Of a stretch of 64,000 nt of DNA, positions 34,793 through 43,681 are shown one piece after another. Within the stretch, counting starts at the first letter, position 1. Every line of letters begins with the position of its first letter. Both the position numbers and the translations under genes were made by a program. Location of the stretch: the NCBI GenBank assembly GCA_024231955.1, contig JAAEPZ010000033.1, positions 124,001-188,000 on the forward strand, given 5' to 3'. Under the pieces are notes generated by a model. That model made no database searches and was not told the DNA's origin. It worked only from the letters and a program-made list of their open reading frames with translations. This stretch comes from a bacterium (GTDB lineage Bacteria; Krumholzibacteriota; Krumholzibacteriia; JACNKJ01).

Positions 34793-35089
34793 TCAGGGTC
34801 CGGTCGGGTCATCCTCTGCGGCGCGGTCACCCATCAGCTCCCGGATCTTTCGCTCCTCCCAGCTCTTGCCCCACAGCCCCCGACCCCAAAATACCCAGGA
34901 TCCATGTGCAACGATGCCAACACCCCAGCCCAGCAGCGGCCAGTAGAACCACCAATCGCCCCGTGACGTCAGCAGATTCACGACAAACAGGAAGCTGTTG
35001 CCCAGCACGAACACAAGCAGGTGTGAGTAGAATCCTCGGAGTTCCTGGATTCTCTCCTTTGCCTCCTCATAGGACATAGCTTTGCTCAT
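34793..35089 (-). CDS. 2TM-domain membrane protein
   Basis: A 98-residue protein of the 2TM family: N-terminal YEEAKERIQELRGFYSHLLV, TM1 (LLVFVLGNSFLFVVNLL), a short WWFYWPL turn, TM2 (LLGWGVGIVAHGSWVF), then WGRGLWGKSWEERKIRELM. The R-x-x-F-Y-x-H-L and W-E-E-R-K-I-x-x-L-M motifs are hallmarks of the family, often fused to histidine kinases but also found alone. Inner membrane. Function unknown. ATG 35089 or 35077. Confidence 0.85.
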   Translation of the reverse strand: MSKAMSYEEAKERIQELRGFYSHLLVFVLGNSFLFVVNLLTSRGDWWFYWPLLGWGVGIVAHGSWVFWGRGLWGKSWEERKIRELMGDRAAEDDPTGP

Positions 35090-35138
35090 TCATTGCCCTC
35101 CATGTTTTGGTAAGCTCCCGGTATAATAACCGATCTCC

Positions 35139-35221
35139 GTAATCCCGGCGCTCGGCATCAGCTGCAGTGCGCGACGCCGTCAGCCATTTACCGAGATTCG
35201 ACATTCATTGACAGGTCACCC
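35139..35221 (-). other. Degenerate attC-like half site
   Basis: CGCTCGGCATCAGCTGCAGT near 35149-35168 resembles the left arm of the array's attC family (GTTGGCTTCAGCTGCAAAG) and directly follows, on the minus strand, the stop of a small cassette-type gene (35222). Core boxes are not intact and the right arm is not recognisable. Confidence 0.3.
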
Positions 35222-35433
35222 TTACGGACCATCCTCAAACCTCCACAGAGCATCGTTGATCTTATCCCTGGCGTGTAAGCGCTTACTGTGGACCTGATCC
35301 GGCGCATATGCCCCCTGCCTGAAACTTCGGAGTATATCCAGGTAATCACCCAATTCGCCATGCAGAATGCCAGGGAGCTCCCGATGGCCAAACATCCGCT
35401 CCTGCCGCAGCAGCAACAATGGCTTCAAGCATA
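35222..35433 (-). pseudogene. Small cassette gene, apparently frameshifted
   Basis: A good start (GAGG then ATG 35433) opens MLEAIVAAAAGADVWP, but this frame soon ends, while the overlapping frame continues with protein-like sequence FGHRELPGILHGELGDYLDI and SKRLHARDKINDALWRFEDG to a TAA at 35224-35222. A single-base shift near 35390-35400 (GGATGTTTGG) would join them into one protein of about 70 residues. Family not recognised. It lies between two attC-like sites, so it is a cassette-borne gene that is either decayed or mis-sequenced. Confidence 0.45.
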
Positions 35434-35474
35434 TGTTACCTCAGTATGGCGATTGCCTCGCGTCCCCTATCTTT

Positions 35475-35570
35475 GTAATCGGCAACTCTCTTGCGAGGAC
35501 GATTGGCGCTGTTCGTGTGCCGACAAATAGCGTGGCACACGGCTTAGACTGCTGCAAGAGCTAATTAGAT
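35475..35570 (-). other. attC recombination site (degenerate cores)
   Basis: About 96 bp. Right core ATTAGAT (35564-35570, family GTTAGAT) overlaps the stop codon of the methyltransferase gene. Inner arms are complementary: CTCTTGC at 35487-35493 pairs with GCAAGAG at 35554-35560. The left core (around GTAATCGGCAAC, 35475-35486) has drifted. Site length and position, gene stop on one side and next cassette start on the other, match the intact sites further on. Confidence 0.6.
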
Positions 35571-36191
35571 GCGTGGACTCCGTTGCGCCAGATAAGCCCG
35601 CGCACGAAGCCGCCGTCTCCTATCCTCATCCATGTAGGTTGTGAACTCCAGCTCCCGCTGCACGGTGAAGCTGCAGTCGAGCAGCAACCGGCGAATTGCC
35701 TCCGCTTCGTGCAGGTACATGGTAACGCTCTCGTCAGACCCGGTGTGCTCTGGCCCCACCGTCAACTCGACAGGGTCGGCAGAGTCGCGGTCGGCCGTCG
35801 TGAACGCAAACACCCCGCCGTCTCGCAACATCCGAGCAGCCTCTCCGAACACGAGGTTGGGGCTCCGGAAAAACTGGAGCACCCCCACGCAGATCGCGTG
35901 GTCCAGCGACTCGTCGCCATAGGGGTAGGGCACCGAAGTCAGGTCGTGCAGCTTCAACTCGGCGGCGATACCCTTGGATTTCGTACCCTCGAGCATCTCC
36001 TCTGACAGGTCCATGCCGAGGATACGCAGTCCCGCCTTGTGGAAAGGGATCGAACCGAGGCCAGTGCCGATGCCGATATCGAGGAGAGTGTCGCCCGAGC
36101 GGATATGCCGGTAGGCAAGCCCGAACACAATCTCGGGTCCCAACCAGCCGGTAGCATCCGCCTGCGCGTCGTAGTAGTCCGTGAATGACAT
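35565..36191 (-). CDS. SAM-dependent methyltransferase (class I)
   Basis: A 208-residue methyltransferase from ATG 36191 (MSFTDYYDAQADATGW; a GGAGGTATTCGG ribosome site). SAM motif I is DTLLDIGIGTGLGSIPFHKA, motif II LRILGMDLSEEMLEG, and LDHAICVGVLQFFRSPNLVF, with post-motif RMLRDGGVFAFTT. It resembles the UbiE/Methyltransf_11/25 group; substrate unknown. Its stop TAA overlaps the attC site at 35475-35570, marking it as a gene cassette. Confidence 0.85.
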   Translation of the reverse strand: MSFTDYYDAQADATGWLGPEIVFGLAYRHIRSGDTLLDIGIGTGLGSIPFHKAGLRILGMDLSEEMLEGTKSKGIAAELKLHDLTSVPYPYGDESLDHAICVGVLQFFRSPNLVFGEAARMLRDGGVFAFTTADRDSADPVELTVGPEHTGSDESVTMYLHEAEAIRRLLLDCSFTVQRELEFTTYMDEDRRRRLRARAYLAQRSPRI

Positions 36192-36239
36192 GCTCCGAAT
36201 ACCTCCAATTCGTTTCGACGAGACAGCTCTCCTGCTGCA

Positions 36240-36337
36240 CTGTCGACGGTGGCTTCTGCGGCGAAGGTGGTTGTCCCGACCCTGGCCCCGCCGGGGGCGA
36301 GACAAGCGGCTTCGTCGGCTGGATGCAATCGTCAGGT
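36240..36337 (-). other. attC recombination site (98 bp, decayed cores)
   Basis: Same length and arms as the intact sites: left arm GGTGGCTTCTGCGGCGAAG, right arm GACAAGCGGCTTCGTCGGCTGG. The right end overlaps the stop (36332-36334) of the next gene. The outer core boxes are altered (TGTCGAC and GTCAGGT), so recombination activity is doubtful. Confidence 0.6.
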
Positions 36338-37054
36338 TCCCCCTTTTTTCAGCCTCAATACCACCAATTTACCAACGCGATCAAGAACATGAGTAAATCC
36401 GACACCAATAAACGCTCCAAGCAGCGACACCAAGAAAGTCGGAAACATCAGTAAGCCGCGATCACCCGTAGGAACAGTAGATTGGAACTCGACATGCTGA
36501 ATCCCAGCTATTCTGCCGGCCACGTTATCAATAGCCGCCTCCTCCCCCTCCGTGGGGATGCTGGCGACTTCAATTGTGAACTGATCTTCCGCATTCAGCA
36601 GCATTTTGCCGAATTCAATGCGGCTGTTCTCCCATTCGACCTGGACCGGCAAGTCGTGCGGCATCGTCGACACGACCTCAGCGGCAATGATATTGGCGAC
36701 ACCGCTAAACACGACTGCCAGGGGCTCTTCGAAGTCGGTGGACCTGATGGGCTGCGACCCGGAATTCCTTATCCGTATCTGCATAATCGACACATTCTCA
36801 ACCTCAGACCCGTTATACAATAGCTCGAATTCATGGCGACTGGTCTTAATCTCGGAATTCAGCAATGAGGATGTAGAAAGTAGAGTCGCCTGCAGACCTC
36901 GCGATCGCTCTGTCATACTGACCAGAAATACTGTTACTGCCACCGCCACCGCCAGCACACCTGTGACGCCGGCGACGACTTGCCAAAATCTACTACTTCG
37001 GTTCTCCAATTGCCCCTCCTCCAGTTCATCTGGCGCGGTACCGGCACCTGCCAA
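36332..37054 (-). CDS. Membrane-anchored hypothetical protein
   Basis: 240 residues, apparently starting at TTG 37054 as no in-frame ATG precedes the first helix. TM1 about 24-46 (WQVVAGVTGVLAVAVAVTVFLV), an extracytoplasmic beta-rich domain (FELLYNGSEVENVSIMQIRI; VQVEWENSRIEFGKMLLNAE) and a C-terminal TM2 (LLMFPTFLVSLLGAFIGVGF) with a basic tail. The central part resembles domains seen in proteins that sense or bind at the inner membrane, but I recognise no family. Its stop lies inside an attC site, so it is a cassette gene. Confidence 0.65.
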   Translation of the reverse strand: MAGAGTAPDELEEGQLENRSSRFWQVVAGVTGVLAVAVAVTVFLVSMTERSRGLQATLLSTSSLLNSEIKTSRHEFELLYNGSEVENVSIMQIRIRNSGSQPIRSTDFEEPLAVVFSGVANIIAAEVVSTMPHDLPVQVEWENSRIEFGKMLLNAEDQFTIEVASIPTEGEEAAIDNVAGRIAGIQHVEFQSTVPTGDRGLLMFPTFLVSLLGAFIGVGFTHVLDRVGKLVVLRLKKGGT

Positions 37055-37580
37055 AGCGCAAACTACCCGATAGCGATCACAATGAATCTATCGCATTCCT
37101 CACTTGCGATTATGAAGCGGCGGTGGAATTGGCGTCAAGTGCAAGACAGATCCCACCCGAATACATTGAGAAAATCCTACTCTGAGGACCAGGTACCCCC
37201 TTGGACGCCGGAGAATCGGCCGGGACACGGAACGCCGTCACAGCGACGAGCAGAACCATTTCGATGAGGTCGATCTGGAGTGGCTGGTCAAAACAGAGGA
37301 GCTGATCCGTCCCCTGCCGGACTGCAGCGCAGCGGAGGGATGTCAAAAGTCACCACCATGGGACACGGCGCTATCCCATTGTCCTGCATTTCATTTCCCC
37401 ACTATGTCACACTGTTGTTCCAAGTGATCTCCGAATAATTGGTGCCATATCATTCGGTACACTTGTCTTAACGATTTCATATTGTTAGAGTCTGCCTGTC
37501 GGATACCCATGAATACGTATAGTGACGCGGATACGCGACCCCGTGCCCGCGCAGGTGCTTTCAGGTAAAGGGAGACAACC
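37055..37580. other. Intergenic region upstream of the plus-strand lipoprotein
   Basis: No gene seen. GTCTTAAC ... GTTAGAG (about 37465-37490) is a short inverted arrangement of integron-like core heptamers spaced 11 bp apart, too short for an attC. It could be a secondary recombination site or chance. A promoter for the 37581 gene must lie here; AGGTAAAGGGAG at 37563-37574 is its ribosome site. Confidence 0.3.
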
Positions 37581-40157
37581 ATGAATTCCAAGACTCACTT
37601 CGCCCGGTTGGGCCTCCTGTTGCTCGCCGCCCTGGTTCTCTACCTGGGCTGCTCCAGCAGCAGTGATCCCGCGGACACGGGTAATCCCGTCACATCCGAG
37701 ACCATCGGCGCCATCGGCGGCGCGATCGAGATCGCCGACGCCGTGACGATGATCGTGCCCCCGGGCGCGGTGGCCGGCGATGTCAACTTCACCATGAACC
37801 AGGCGAACAATCCCGACGGCATGGTCGCCGTGCGGGCGCTCGGTTCGGCCGTCTACAGCATCGGTCCTTCGGGCACGACGTTCGACGAACCGGTCACCCT
37901 TGAGCTTCACTACGACGAGGCCGACCTCGGCGGCGTGAGCGAGAGCGAGATCATCATCTACACCGACAGCGGCGCCGGCTGGACGCCTCTGCCCACCACG
38001 GTGGATGAGGTCAACAACATCGCCTCGGCGGAGATCTATCACCTCTCCGACTTCGCGGTCACGACCCCGGCCGGCGAGGCCGCCGATGGCGTGTTCGCCA
38101 TCTTCGAGATCGTCCGCCTCCGCAACGACGACGGTCTGTTGCCCCGCATCGACATCATCGCAGCCCGCTTCGACGGCGTGGTGAACCCCTGCAGTCCCGT
38201 CGAACCGTTGCATCCCACCTCCGTGTCCTGCAACGAATACGATCTGGTCTATGACGACATCCTTCTCGGCTACCTGGATACGAACGATCCCGGCGAGTTC
38301 CTGACGCTCGGCGATACCTACACCTACACGGTCGAGGTCAGCGACGACGTGCCCGCGATCACCCGCTCCATCGACATGGTCGACGTCGAGCCCGCAATAA
38401 CGAACATCGAGATGTTCGATGTCCTGTCCGCTCAGGGCTTCACAGTCGAGTGGAACGACACATCGGACGACAGCGTCACCCTGGCGCTCGCGTTGAGCGA
38501 TGAGATGGTCGTGTCCAAGCGGCTGCGGAACTCCGGCAGCTACACCTTCACGGCGAACGACCTCCAGGGGGTCGAACCCGGCATCTACGCGCTGGCGCTC
38601 GTCCATTACGTGAAGGAGTACATCACCGATGTCGCGGGCTACGACCCGGCGAGCTATATTCTCGCCTCCTCCGATGACACGAAGGTCATTCGCATCACCA
38701 GCGACGACAACGTGATCGGCGAGGTCGGCGGCGTGTTGCTGCTGGGCGAGAACGGCGAGGACGGCCGTCTGACGATCGCCTCCGGTACGTTGAGCGAGAA
38801 CGTCACCTTCACGATCGAGGTCAACGCCACTCCCACGACGACCGAGAACTACACGTTCCTGTCGCCGGTCTACAGTATGGGTCCCGACGGCACGCCGTTC
38901 GACGGCGACGGCGCTCAGCTCTGCTTCTTCTACGACGACAACGACCTGGGCGAAGCGCTCGAAGAGGACATCGTCGTCCTCGTCGACGAGGGCTTCGGTT
39001 GGGAGGAGCTCAACACCGACATCATGGAGAGCAATAACTGGGCGAACGCCGTAATCGCTCACCTCTCCGACTACGTGGTCGCGGTGCCCGTGCCCCATAC
39101 CACCGAGGGCGTTTACGCCGAGATGTTCGTTATGCGGAGTCACTCCGTTTTCGAGGGTCTGCCCGATATTAACGCCGACTTCCTGCAGCTCCGTTTCGAC
39201 GAGGTCGCGGGTGATGAACCCGTGACGCCGCTGCAGGCGGGCACCGCCACCTTCGGCGCCTGGCCCATGGTCTGGCGCGGGGACGAGAGCTCCGACGACT
39301 ACTACGATTACGAGCAGATGGGGGACCCCGAGTTCCTGACCGTCGGCAACGATTACAGCCTGAATGTCACCAGCAGCGGCGCTGTCCCGGCGCTGGTTCT
39401 GCAGGTGCCTTTCCCGACGGCCCCGGCGATCGCCAATGTCGGTCCCGGCGACATTTTGTCCCTCGACGGTTTCACGCTGGAGTGGGACGACTATCTGCCC
39501 GGCAGCACCGTGGAGATCAGGATCTTGGCAGGCGCGACCGGAGCCATGGTAGTTGCACCCAACACCGGCAGCTACACCTTCTCGGCGGCCGAACTTGAGG
39601 GGATCGATTCCGAATATCCGGCCGTCATCATTCAACTCGCCTACGTGGCCGAGGTGCCGATCGTGGCGGACGGTTTCGACTCGGAGAGCATCATCTCCTA
39701 CATGACGACGAGTCAGGTCATCGGCGTCACATTCGGCGATACACCGGTGGAGCCGATAACGGTGACCTACACCAGCACACCAAGTATGGCGATCCCTTAC
39801 GGCTCAACCGCGACGGATGTCATCAACGTGCCCGTCACCGGGACCGTGCAGAGCATCAGAGTCTACCATGACGTTTCCGCCTCCTGGATGTCGGATCAGA
39901 CCACCGTGCTGCATGCCCCCGGCGGCGTGAACTGCAGGGTGCTCTGGATCGCCTCGGGTGGCGAGACGGATGGGCACTACAGCGGCTGGTATCCCACCAC
40001 TTACGATCCCGGCGAATACGGCGACGATTCCGACTTCACCCCGTTCGTCGGGGAGAGCATCAACGGTACCTGGTCGCTGGCGTGTCGGGATTATTCCCAG
40101 GGTGCAGATGATGGTGTCCTCAATGAGTGGCGTATCGAGATCACCTACACTCCCTAG
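37581..40157 (+). CDS. Large lipoprotein with ZU5-like repeats and C-terminal P-domain
   Basis: 858 residues. Signal peptide with lipobox LVLYLGC (Cys about 24). Two similar halves each begin with a ZU5/GPEGG-like beta domain (IGGAIEIADAVTMIVPPGAV; VLLLGENGEDGRLTIASGTL) with the set FDEPVTLELHYDEADL / WTPLPTTVDEVNNIASAEI / HLSDFAVTTP. The C-terminal 125 residues are a proprotein-convertase P-domain (VPVTGTVQSIRVYHDVSASW; NGTWSLACRDYSQGADDGVL). Location: outer-membrane surface or periplasm. It is the only large plus-strand gene in the array, GC-rich, with its own ribosome site and terminator, so it is probably resident DNA or a late insertion rather than an ordinary cassette. Confidence 0.85.
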   Translation: MNSKTHFARLGLLLLAALVLYLGCSSSSDPADTGNPVTSETIGAIGGAIEIADAVTMIVPPGAVAGDVNFTMNQANNPDGMVAVRALGSAVYSIGPSGTTFDEPVTLELHYDEADLGGVSESEIIIYTDSGAGWTPLPTTVDEVNNIASAEIYHLSDFAVTTPAGEAADGVFAIFEIVRLRNDDGLLPRIDIIAARFDGVVNPCSPVEPLHPTSVSCNEYDLVYDDILLGYLDTNDPGEFLTLGDTYTYTVEVSDDVPAITRSIDMVDVEPAITNIEMFDVLSAQGFTVEWNDTSDDSVTLALALSDEMVVSKRLRNSGSYTFTANDLQGVEPGIYALALVHYVKEYITDVAGYDPASYILASSDDTKVIRITSDDNVIGEVGGVLLLGENGEDGRLTIASGTLSENVTFTIEVNATPTTTENYTFLSPVYSMGPDGTPFDGDGAQLCFFYDDNDLGEALEEDIVVLVDEGFGWEELNTDIMESNNWANAVIAHLSDYVVAVPVPHTTEGVYAEMFVMRSHSVFEGLPDINADFLQLRFDEVAGDEPVTPLQAGTATFGAWPMVWRGDESSDDYYDYEQMGDPEFLTVGNDYSLNVTSSGAVPALVLQVPFPTAPAIANVGPGDILSLDGFTLEWDDYLPGSTVEIRILAGATGAMVVAPNTGSYTFSAAELEGIDSEYPAVIIQLAYVAEVPIVADGFDSESIISYMTTSQVIGVTFGDTPVEPITVTYTSTPSMAIPYGSTATDVINVPVTGTVQSIRVYHDVSASWMSDQTTVLHAPGGVNCRVLWIASGGETDGHYSGWYPTTYDPGEYGDDSDFTPFVGESINGTWSLACRDYSQGADDGVLNEWRIEITYTP

Positions 40158-40178
40158 ATCGACAAGCGCTTGACTCCG

Positions 40179-40210
40179 AAAAGATCCCCCGCAACCGCGG
40201 GGGATCTTTT
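40179..40210 (+). terminator. Rho-independent terminator of the P-domain lipoprotein
   Basis: AAAAGATCCCCCGC-AACC-GCGGGGGATCTTTT: a perfect 14-bp stem (AAAAGATCCCCCGC with its complement) with a 4-nt loop and T-run, 21 nt after the stop. The A-run on the left makes it usable in both directions. Confidence 0.93.
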
Positions 40211-40412
40211 CATGTTCAGTCGTCGCGTTCGCACCGCACGATGTGCGCCCGGGTCCCGAGGTCAGAGCGGCAAAAGGGTTGTGCCCACCTCCTGAATTTC
40301 CAGACAGTTTACATCTGCAAATACCTGGCGAATCAATTTCCCTGAAGCACGGGTACGGTGTCGGAAGTAAAGGGCCACGCGGCGCATGCTGGGGCAGGAT
40401 ATGATGACTGCG

Positions 40413-40532
40413 TTACTTATCGTCTATCTGCCGCAGCTCAGTGATGACGCCATGGGCTGCCGCGAATAATTTTGCCAATTCATCCGGAGAGCCCGGATTC
40501 CATGACAATGCCCCAAGTATGACAATCTTCAC
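40413..40532 (-). CDS. Small protein, 39 residues
   Basis: GTG 40532 with a strong AAAGGAG ribosome site 6 nt upstream, ending at TAA 40415-40413. It reads MKIVILGALSWNPGSPDELA then KLFAAAHGVITELRQIDDK. The start resembles the first strand and turn of a Rossmann-like fold, so it may be a truncated larger gene, or a genuine small protein. It lies 90 nt beyond the frameshifted protease gene on the same strand. Function unknown. Confidence 0.45.
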   Translation of the reverse strand: MKIVILGALSWNPGSPDELAKLFAAAHGVITELRQIDDK

Positions 40533-40622
40533 TGTCGCTCCTTTGTGTAGCACAATGTGTTGTTCAGTCGTGGCCAAAGGCCGGCCGCTGCGACGGCATG
40601 TTTGCAGTGGGGCACCAGTCGC

Positions 40623-41817
40623 CTACTCCGCCAGAATCGAGTACCCGACGACATCGCCCCCTTGGTCGAACACTTCGCGATCCACATAGAAGGCGAAGTA
40701 ACCATCGACTTCGGGGACTTCATTTGCCGACTCGGTGAATGAGGCCGCATAGTGTGCGATCATCGTGTTCGTATGCAGGTCGTACAACCCGACTTCCGAT
40801 TGCGAGCAACGGAACAGGTATCGACCTCCGGAGTAGGTTCTGTCCGAAACAAGCTCCTCAAACAGGATACTTACGTGTTCAGATTCATCCAGAGCATCAC
40901 GGAGAACAGTAATCTCCGGCAGGATGAATCCATAGCGAACACCGCTCCGATCAGGGATGAATATGGCGGGACGAGTAACCGATTCATCGATGTCATCCGC
41001 CGGCACAATAGCACTATGTGACGGTTGTGCATCCAGATAGGCCAGCCAACGCTCCTTATTCGGCAGCATTGCAGCGGGAATCTGAAGTTGTGCCACACGA
41101 TCCGCACTGCCGCCGAAGTCCATGTACAAATCCAAGTAGCTCTCCATACCCATACAGTCAATGAGGAACCTGTTGTAGGGGGCGCTCCCCGGATACGACA
41201 TGGATGCGTTGAGTTGAATCAAGGTCTTTTGATCGAGCAGCTCTTCGTGCGTAATCCATCCTGAACGATGCAGGAATACACCCAATTCGTGGAGAATCTC
41301 CGGAGCCTTCCCGCCACGCCCACCAACCGCCACGGCAAACCCCTCGAGAAGAAGGGTGTGCGTGTACAAATGAGGCGTACCGAGACGGTAGTTGATCAGC
41401 AAATGCGCGAGTTCATGGAGGTGGGCGCTATAGGTCGATACGATCAGGTCATGTGATACGATGTACATGCCACGAGCGGAATAGCCCGTCAGTTCAAGAA
41501 TCTCACTCTGGTCAGCACAGAAGCAACAGATGAAATCATTTGGCCGTCACGAAAGACCCAACTCTGTGAGGTTGTTGAATCATCAGGGAAGAGAACAAGC
41601 GTCGTGACAGAGCAAGATCAGAGGGGTGGACGAAGTTCTCGGCGGATTCCGGAGTCGCTTGCAGGCAATGAAGGAGGTCCCTGGCGGATTGATCACTAAA
41701 AGCCGATGCGTCACAGCGAGCAAATATCAACAGAAGCATCAGCATAGTCGTAATTAAAGTCGGTATTCGATTGATCAACTTCGATGCTCCGATCTGTGAT
41801 CCACAACTGATACCCAT
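40623..41817 (-). pseudogene. Exported HExxH metalloprotease-like gene with a frameshift
   Basis: Frame 1 opens at about ATG 41817 (MGISCGSQIGASKLINRIPT, a signal peptide) and ends at TGA 41536 after HRVGSFVTAK. Another frame then carries DFICCFCADQSEILELTGYS and, from ATG 41468, AHLHELAHLLINY with a zinc-binding HExxH, continuing to 40623. Removing one A from the AAA at about 41539-41541 would join them without a stop (VTA-NDFICC...). The whole would be about 395 residues. The C-terminal half (ILPEITVLRDALDESEHVSI; VDGYFAFYVDREVFDQGGDV) is unrecognised. Either the gene is broken or one base is wrong. Confidence 0.6.
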
Positions 41818-41925
41818 CCGCAAACGCCAAGATGAGCTGCGGACCACAAGTAGCGTACGGAGTCCCTCCTCATCTGTGAAGCCGCTCCATGTCACCCCTA
41901 GCGTCTCAGTGTCGTGGCTTCGGCT

Positions 41926-41960
41926 ACACCTACGTTTACTTCAGCAGCAAGGACAGTATG
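41926..41960 (-). other. Half attC site
   Basis: ACACCTACGTTTACTTCAGC followed by AGCAAGGACAG matches the left arm of the array's attC family (core, GTT-x-G-C-TTCAGCAGCAA). A possible right core GTTGACC sits at 42034-42040, but the intervening sequence does not fit. The site has probably been damaged when the transposase remnant at 42069 arrived. Confidence 0.45.
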
Positions 41961-42068
41961 ATGATGGTATTCACCGGACATATGCCCACAAAATAGAGCG
42001 GTGGTCGGTCCGCCTCAGCTTGGTTTCGAAAAGGTTGACCACAACCACTATTCCAAGGGGGGCTCGCC

Positions 42069-42220
42069 ATGGCCACCACGGACAACGTAACACGCCGCAA
42101 GCTCAGTTTGCCAGAACTCGCTCACGAGATGGGAGACGTAAGCAAGACCCGAAAGATCATGGGCTGCGGTCGACAGCAGCTCTACGGGATCCGCAGTAAC
42201 CATCAGACCTATGGCGTGGA
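42069..42220 (+). pseudogene. N-terminal remnant of an IS481/IS3-type transposase
   Basis: ATG 42069 opens ATTDNVTRRKLSLPELAHEM, then GDVSKTRKIMGCGRQQLYGI and RSNHQTYGVDVLINHAR. This is the helix-turn-helix start of a widespread transposase group (consensus-like RRKLSLLELAEELGNVSKAC; YSRQQFYEIRRN). The catalytic core is absent; the frame drifts into unrelated sequence and ends at 42311 inside the radical SAM gene end. It is the only other insertion-sequence trace in the array. Confidence 0.65.
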
Positions 42221-42263
42221 CGTCCTGATCAATCACGCACGCCGACATTCACGTCAGATCACC

Positions 42264-43679
42264 TCATGTAAGCAGTCGTCGAAGGATCTGCCTACCCGCT
42301 GGCAGGCCTAACTCGGCGTCTGCGAGGATCTTGGTCACGGCGGCATTAATGGTTCGTGAGTTCGGCATGCACTGCTTGCATGAGTCGTTGATTCTGCGTG
42401 AATTAAGAGCATCGGTGATAGAGCGTCCAGACAATGCCAACTCGCGAATGGAGGCGAGAGTCAAATTCGCATTCCCGAACCGAGGTTCTGCAGCCAGATC
42501 ACAGGGTTGAAGGAGACCATGTGGGGTCACAGCCGGTCGCAGATACTTGACGAAACACTTAGTGCCGCCACGAACCAACTCGGGACAACCGAACGCTTGT
42601 GCAACGAGTTTGTCGGAGACGTCCAGAGCTGGCGGCGCGCTATGGCTATGCCGCCGGCATAGCTCCAAAAGAGCGTTCTGCAGTTGGAGGCGATCATCAT
42701 TGCTGTAAGCTATTGTAGTTTCGACCTCGTCAGTCCGGAGATCGACGAAGTCCAGACCCAAAGCACGCCCAACATCAAAGATCCTGACTAGCTGGTCAAC
42801 GTTCCCGGCTTGAGCAAGGAACCCAATTCCGAGTGTCGGCGTCCGGCTGAGGCTCTCTTTACGGTCGCTAACGAAGCTGCTCATGGCCTGGCAGATATCG
42901 TCGAACGGAGTGTGACGGCCACGCCCACCAAGGAGCGATCGATACTTGGCGTTGCCGACGGCGTGCACAGAGAAGCGAATTCGACGAAGCCGCTGCAAGG
43001 AGCCTGCAAACTGGTGATACTTCTCGATGAGTCCACTACCGGTCGTATAGAGATCAACAGCCATGCCGCGGTCGCACAACTCGTCGAGCATCATAGACAG
43101 GAACGGGTGGAGCAACGGTTCGCCACCTCCGGATACGACGACATTCTTGACGCCGTTGGCCTGTAGCCAATCAAAGAGGCCAACCCACTCTTCCGGGCTG
43201 AGCAAGTCGGATCGATCCATGCCGAAACTTGTTGTGTAGGCGTTCGCTGCGCCGTCTGACCAGAGGCACATTTGACAGCGGAAACCGCAGGTACCCAGGG
43301 TGAGGTGCAGTTCCACGGTCGATAGCCCCCAGCGGGAGGGATCCATGCCTTGGCGGGCCACGAGTCCGGAGACTGTGACAAATTTGCGCACGGCATGGGA
43401 GTATGGGTAAAAGAGATCATCCACCAAGTTCTCGGCGGATGCTGTCAGAACCGGTATCAACACCTCATGTGCTTCGATCAATCTGTCGGGCGACATCTCT
43501 AGTCGGGTGCTCTGAGTTCGCAGATCTTCGAGAGGCTGCTCGAACAGAGCAAGCGCAACCGGCAGGAGCTCAGTGGGCACGGCATTGACGATCATTGTAT
43601 GGTGAACCCGCATCGAAGGACAGGTCGTCCAGATTGAGCGGTTGACGGCTCGCGAAGCTCCAAGGCGCGCAACAGCCAT
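42264..43679 (-). CDS. Radical SAM protein (second of a coupled pair)
   Basis: 471 residues from ATG 43679, 2 nt after the upstream radical SAM stop, with GAAGGAG overlapping that stop. Residues 1-125 are an N-terminal helical domain (PTELLPVALALFEQPLEDLR; HAVRKFVTVSGLVARQGMDP). The radical SAM core has LGTCGFRCQMCLWSDG (C-x3-C-x2-C for the 4Fe-4S cluster), then VVVSGGGEPLLHPFLS and IRFSVHAVGNAKYRS. The C-terminus has cysteines in TKCFVKYLRPAVTPHGLLQP-C and CKQCMPNSR, which could bind an auxiliary cluster like SPASM domains. Cytoplasmic. Substrate unknown; a peptide or small-molecule modification step is inferred. Confidence 0.85.
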   Translation of the reverse strand: MAVARLGASRAVNRSIWTTCPSMRVHHTMIVNAVPTELLPVALALFEQPLEDLRTQSTRLEMSPDRLIEAHEVLIPVLTASAENLVDDLFYPYSHAVRKFVTVSGLVARQGMDPSRWGLSTVELHLTLGTCGFRCQMCLWSDGAANAYTTSFGMDRSDLLSPEEWVGLFDWLQANGVKNVVVSGGGEPLLHPFLSMMLDELCDRGMAVDLYTTGSGLIEKYHQFAGSLQRLRRIRFSVHAVGNAKYRSLLGGRGRHTPFDDICQAMSSFVSDRKESLSRTPTLGIGFLAQAGNVDQLVRIFDVGRALGLDFVDLRTDEVETTIAYSNDDRLQLQNALLELCRRHSHSAPPALDVSDKLVAQAFGCPELVRGGTKCFVKYLRPAVTPHGLLQPCDLAAEPRFGNANLTLASIRELALSGRSITDALNSRRINDSCKQCMPNSRTINAAVTKILADAELGLPAGRQILRRLLT

Positions 43680-43681
43680 AC

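Noticed and set aside
37485..39635. 716-residue open frame antisense to the P-domain lipoprotein
   Set aside because: Shadow frame, Val/Asp/Gly/His-rich, lacking any signal or motif, whereas the plus strand has a lipobox, repeats, P-domain and terminator.
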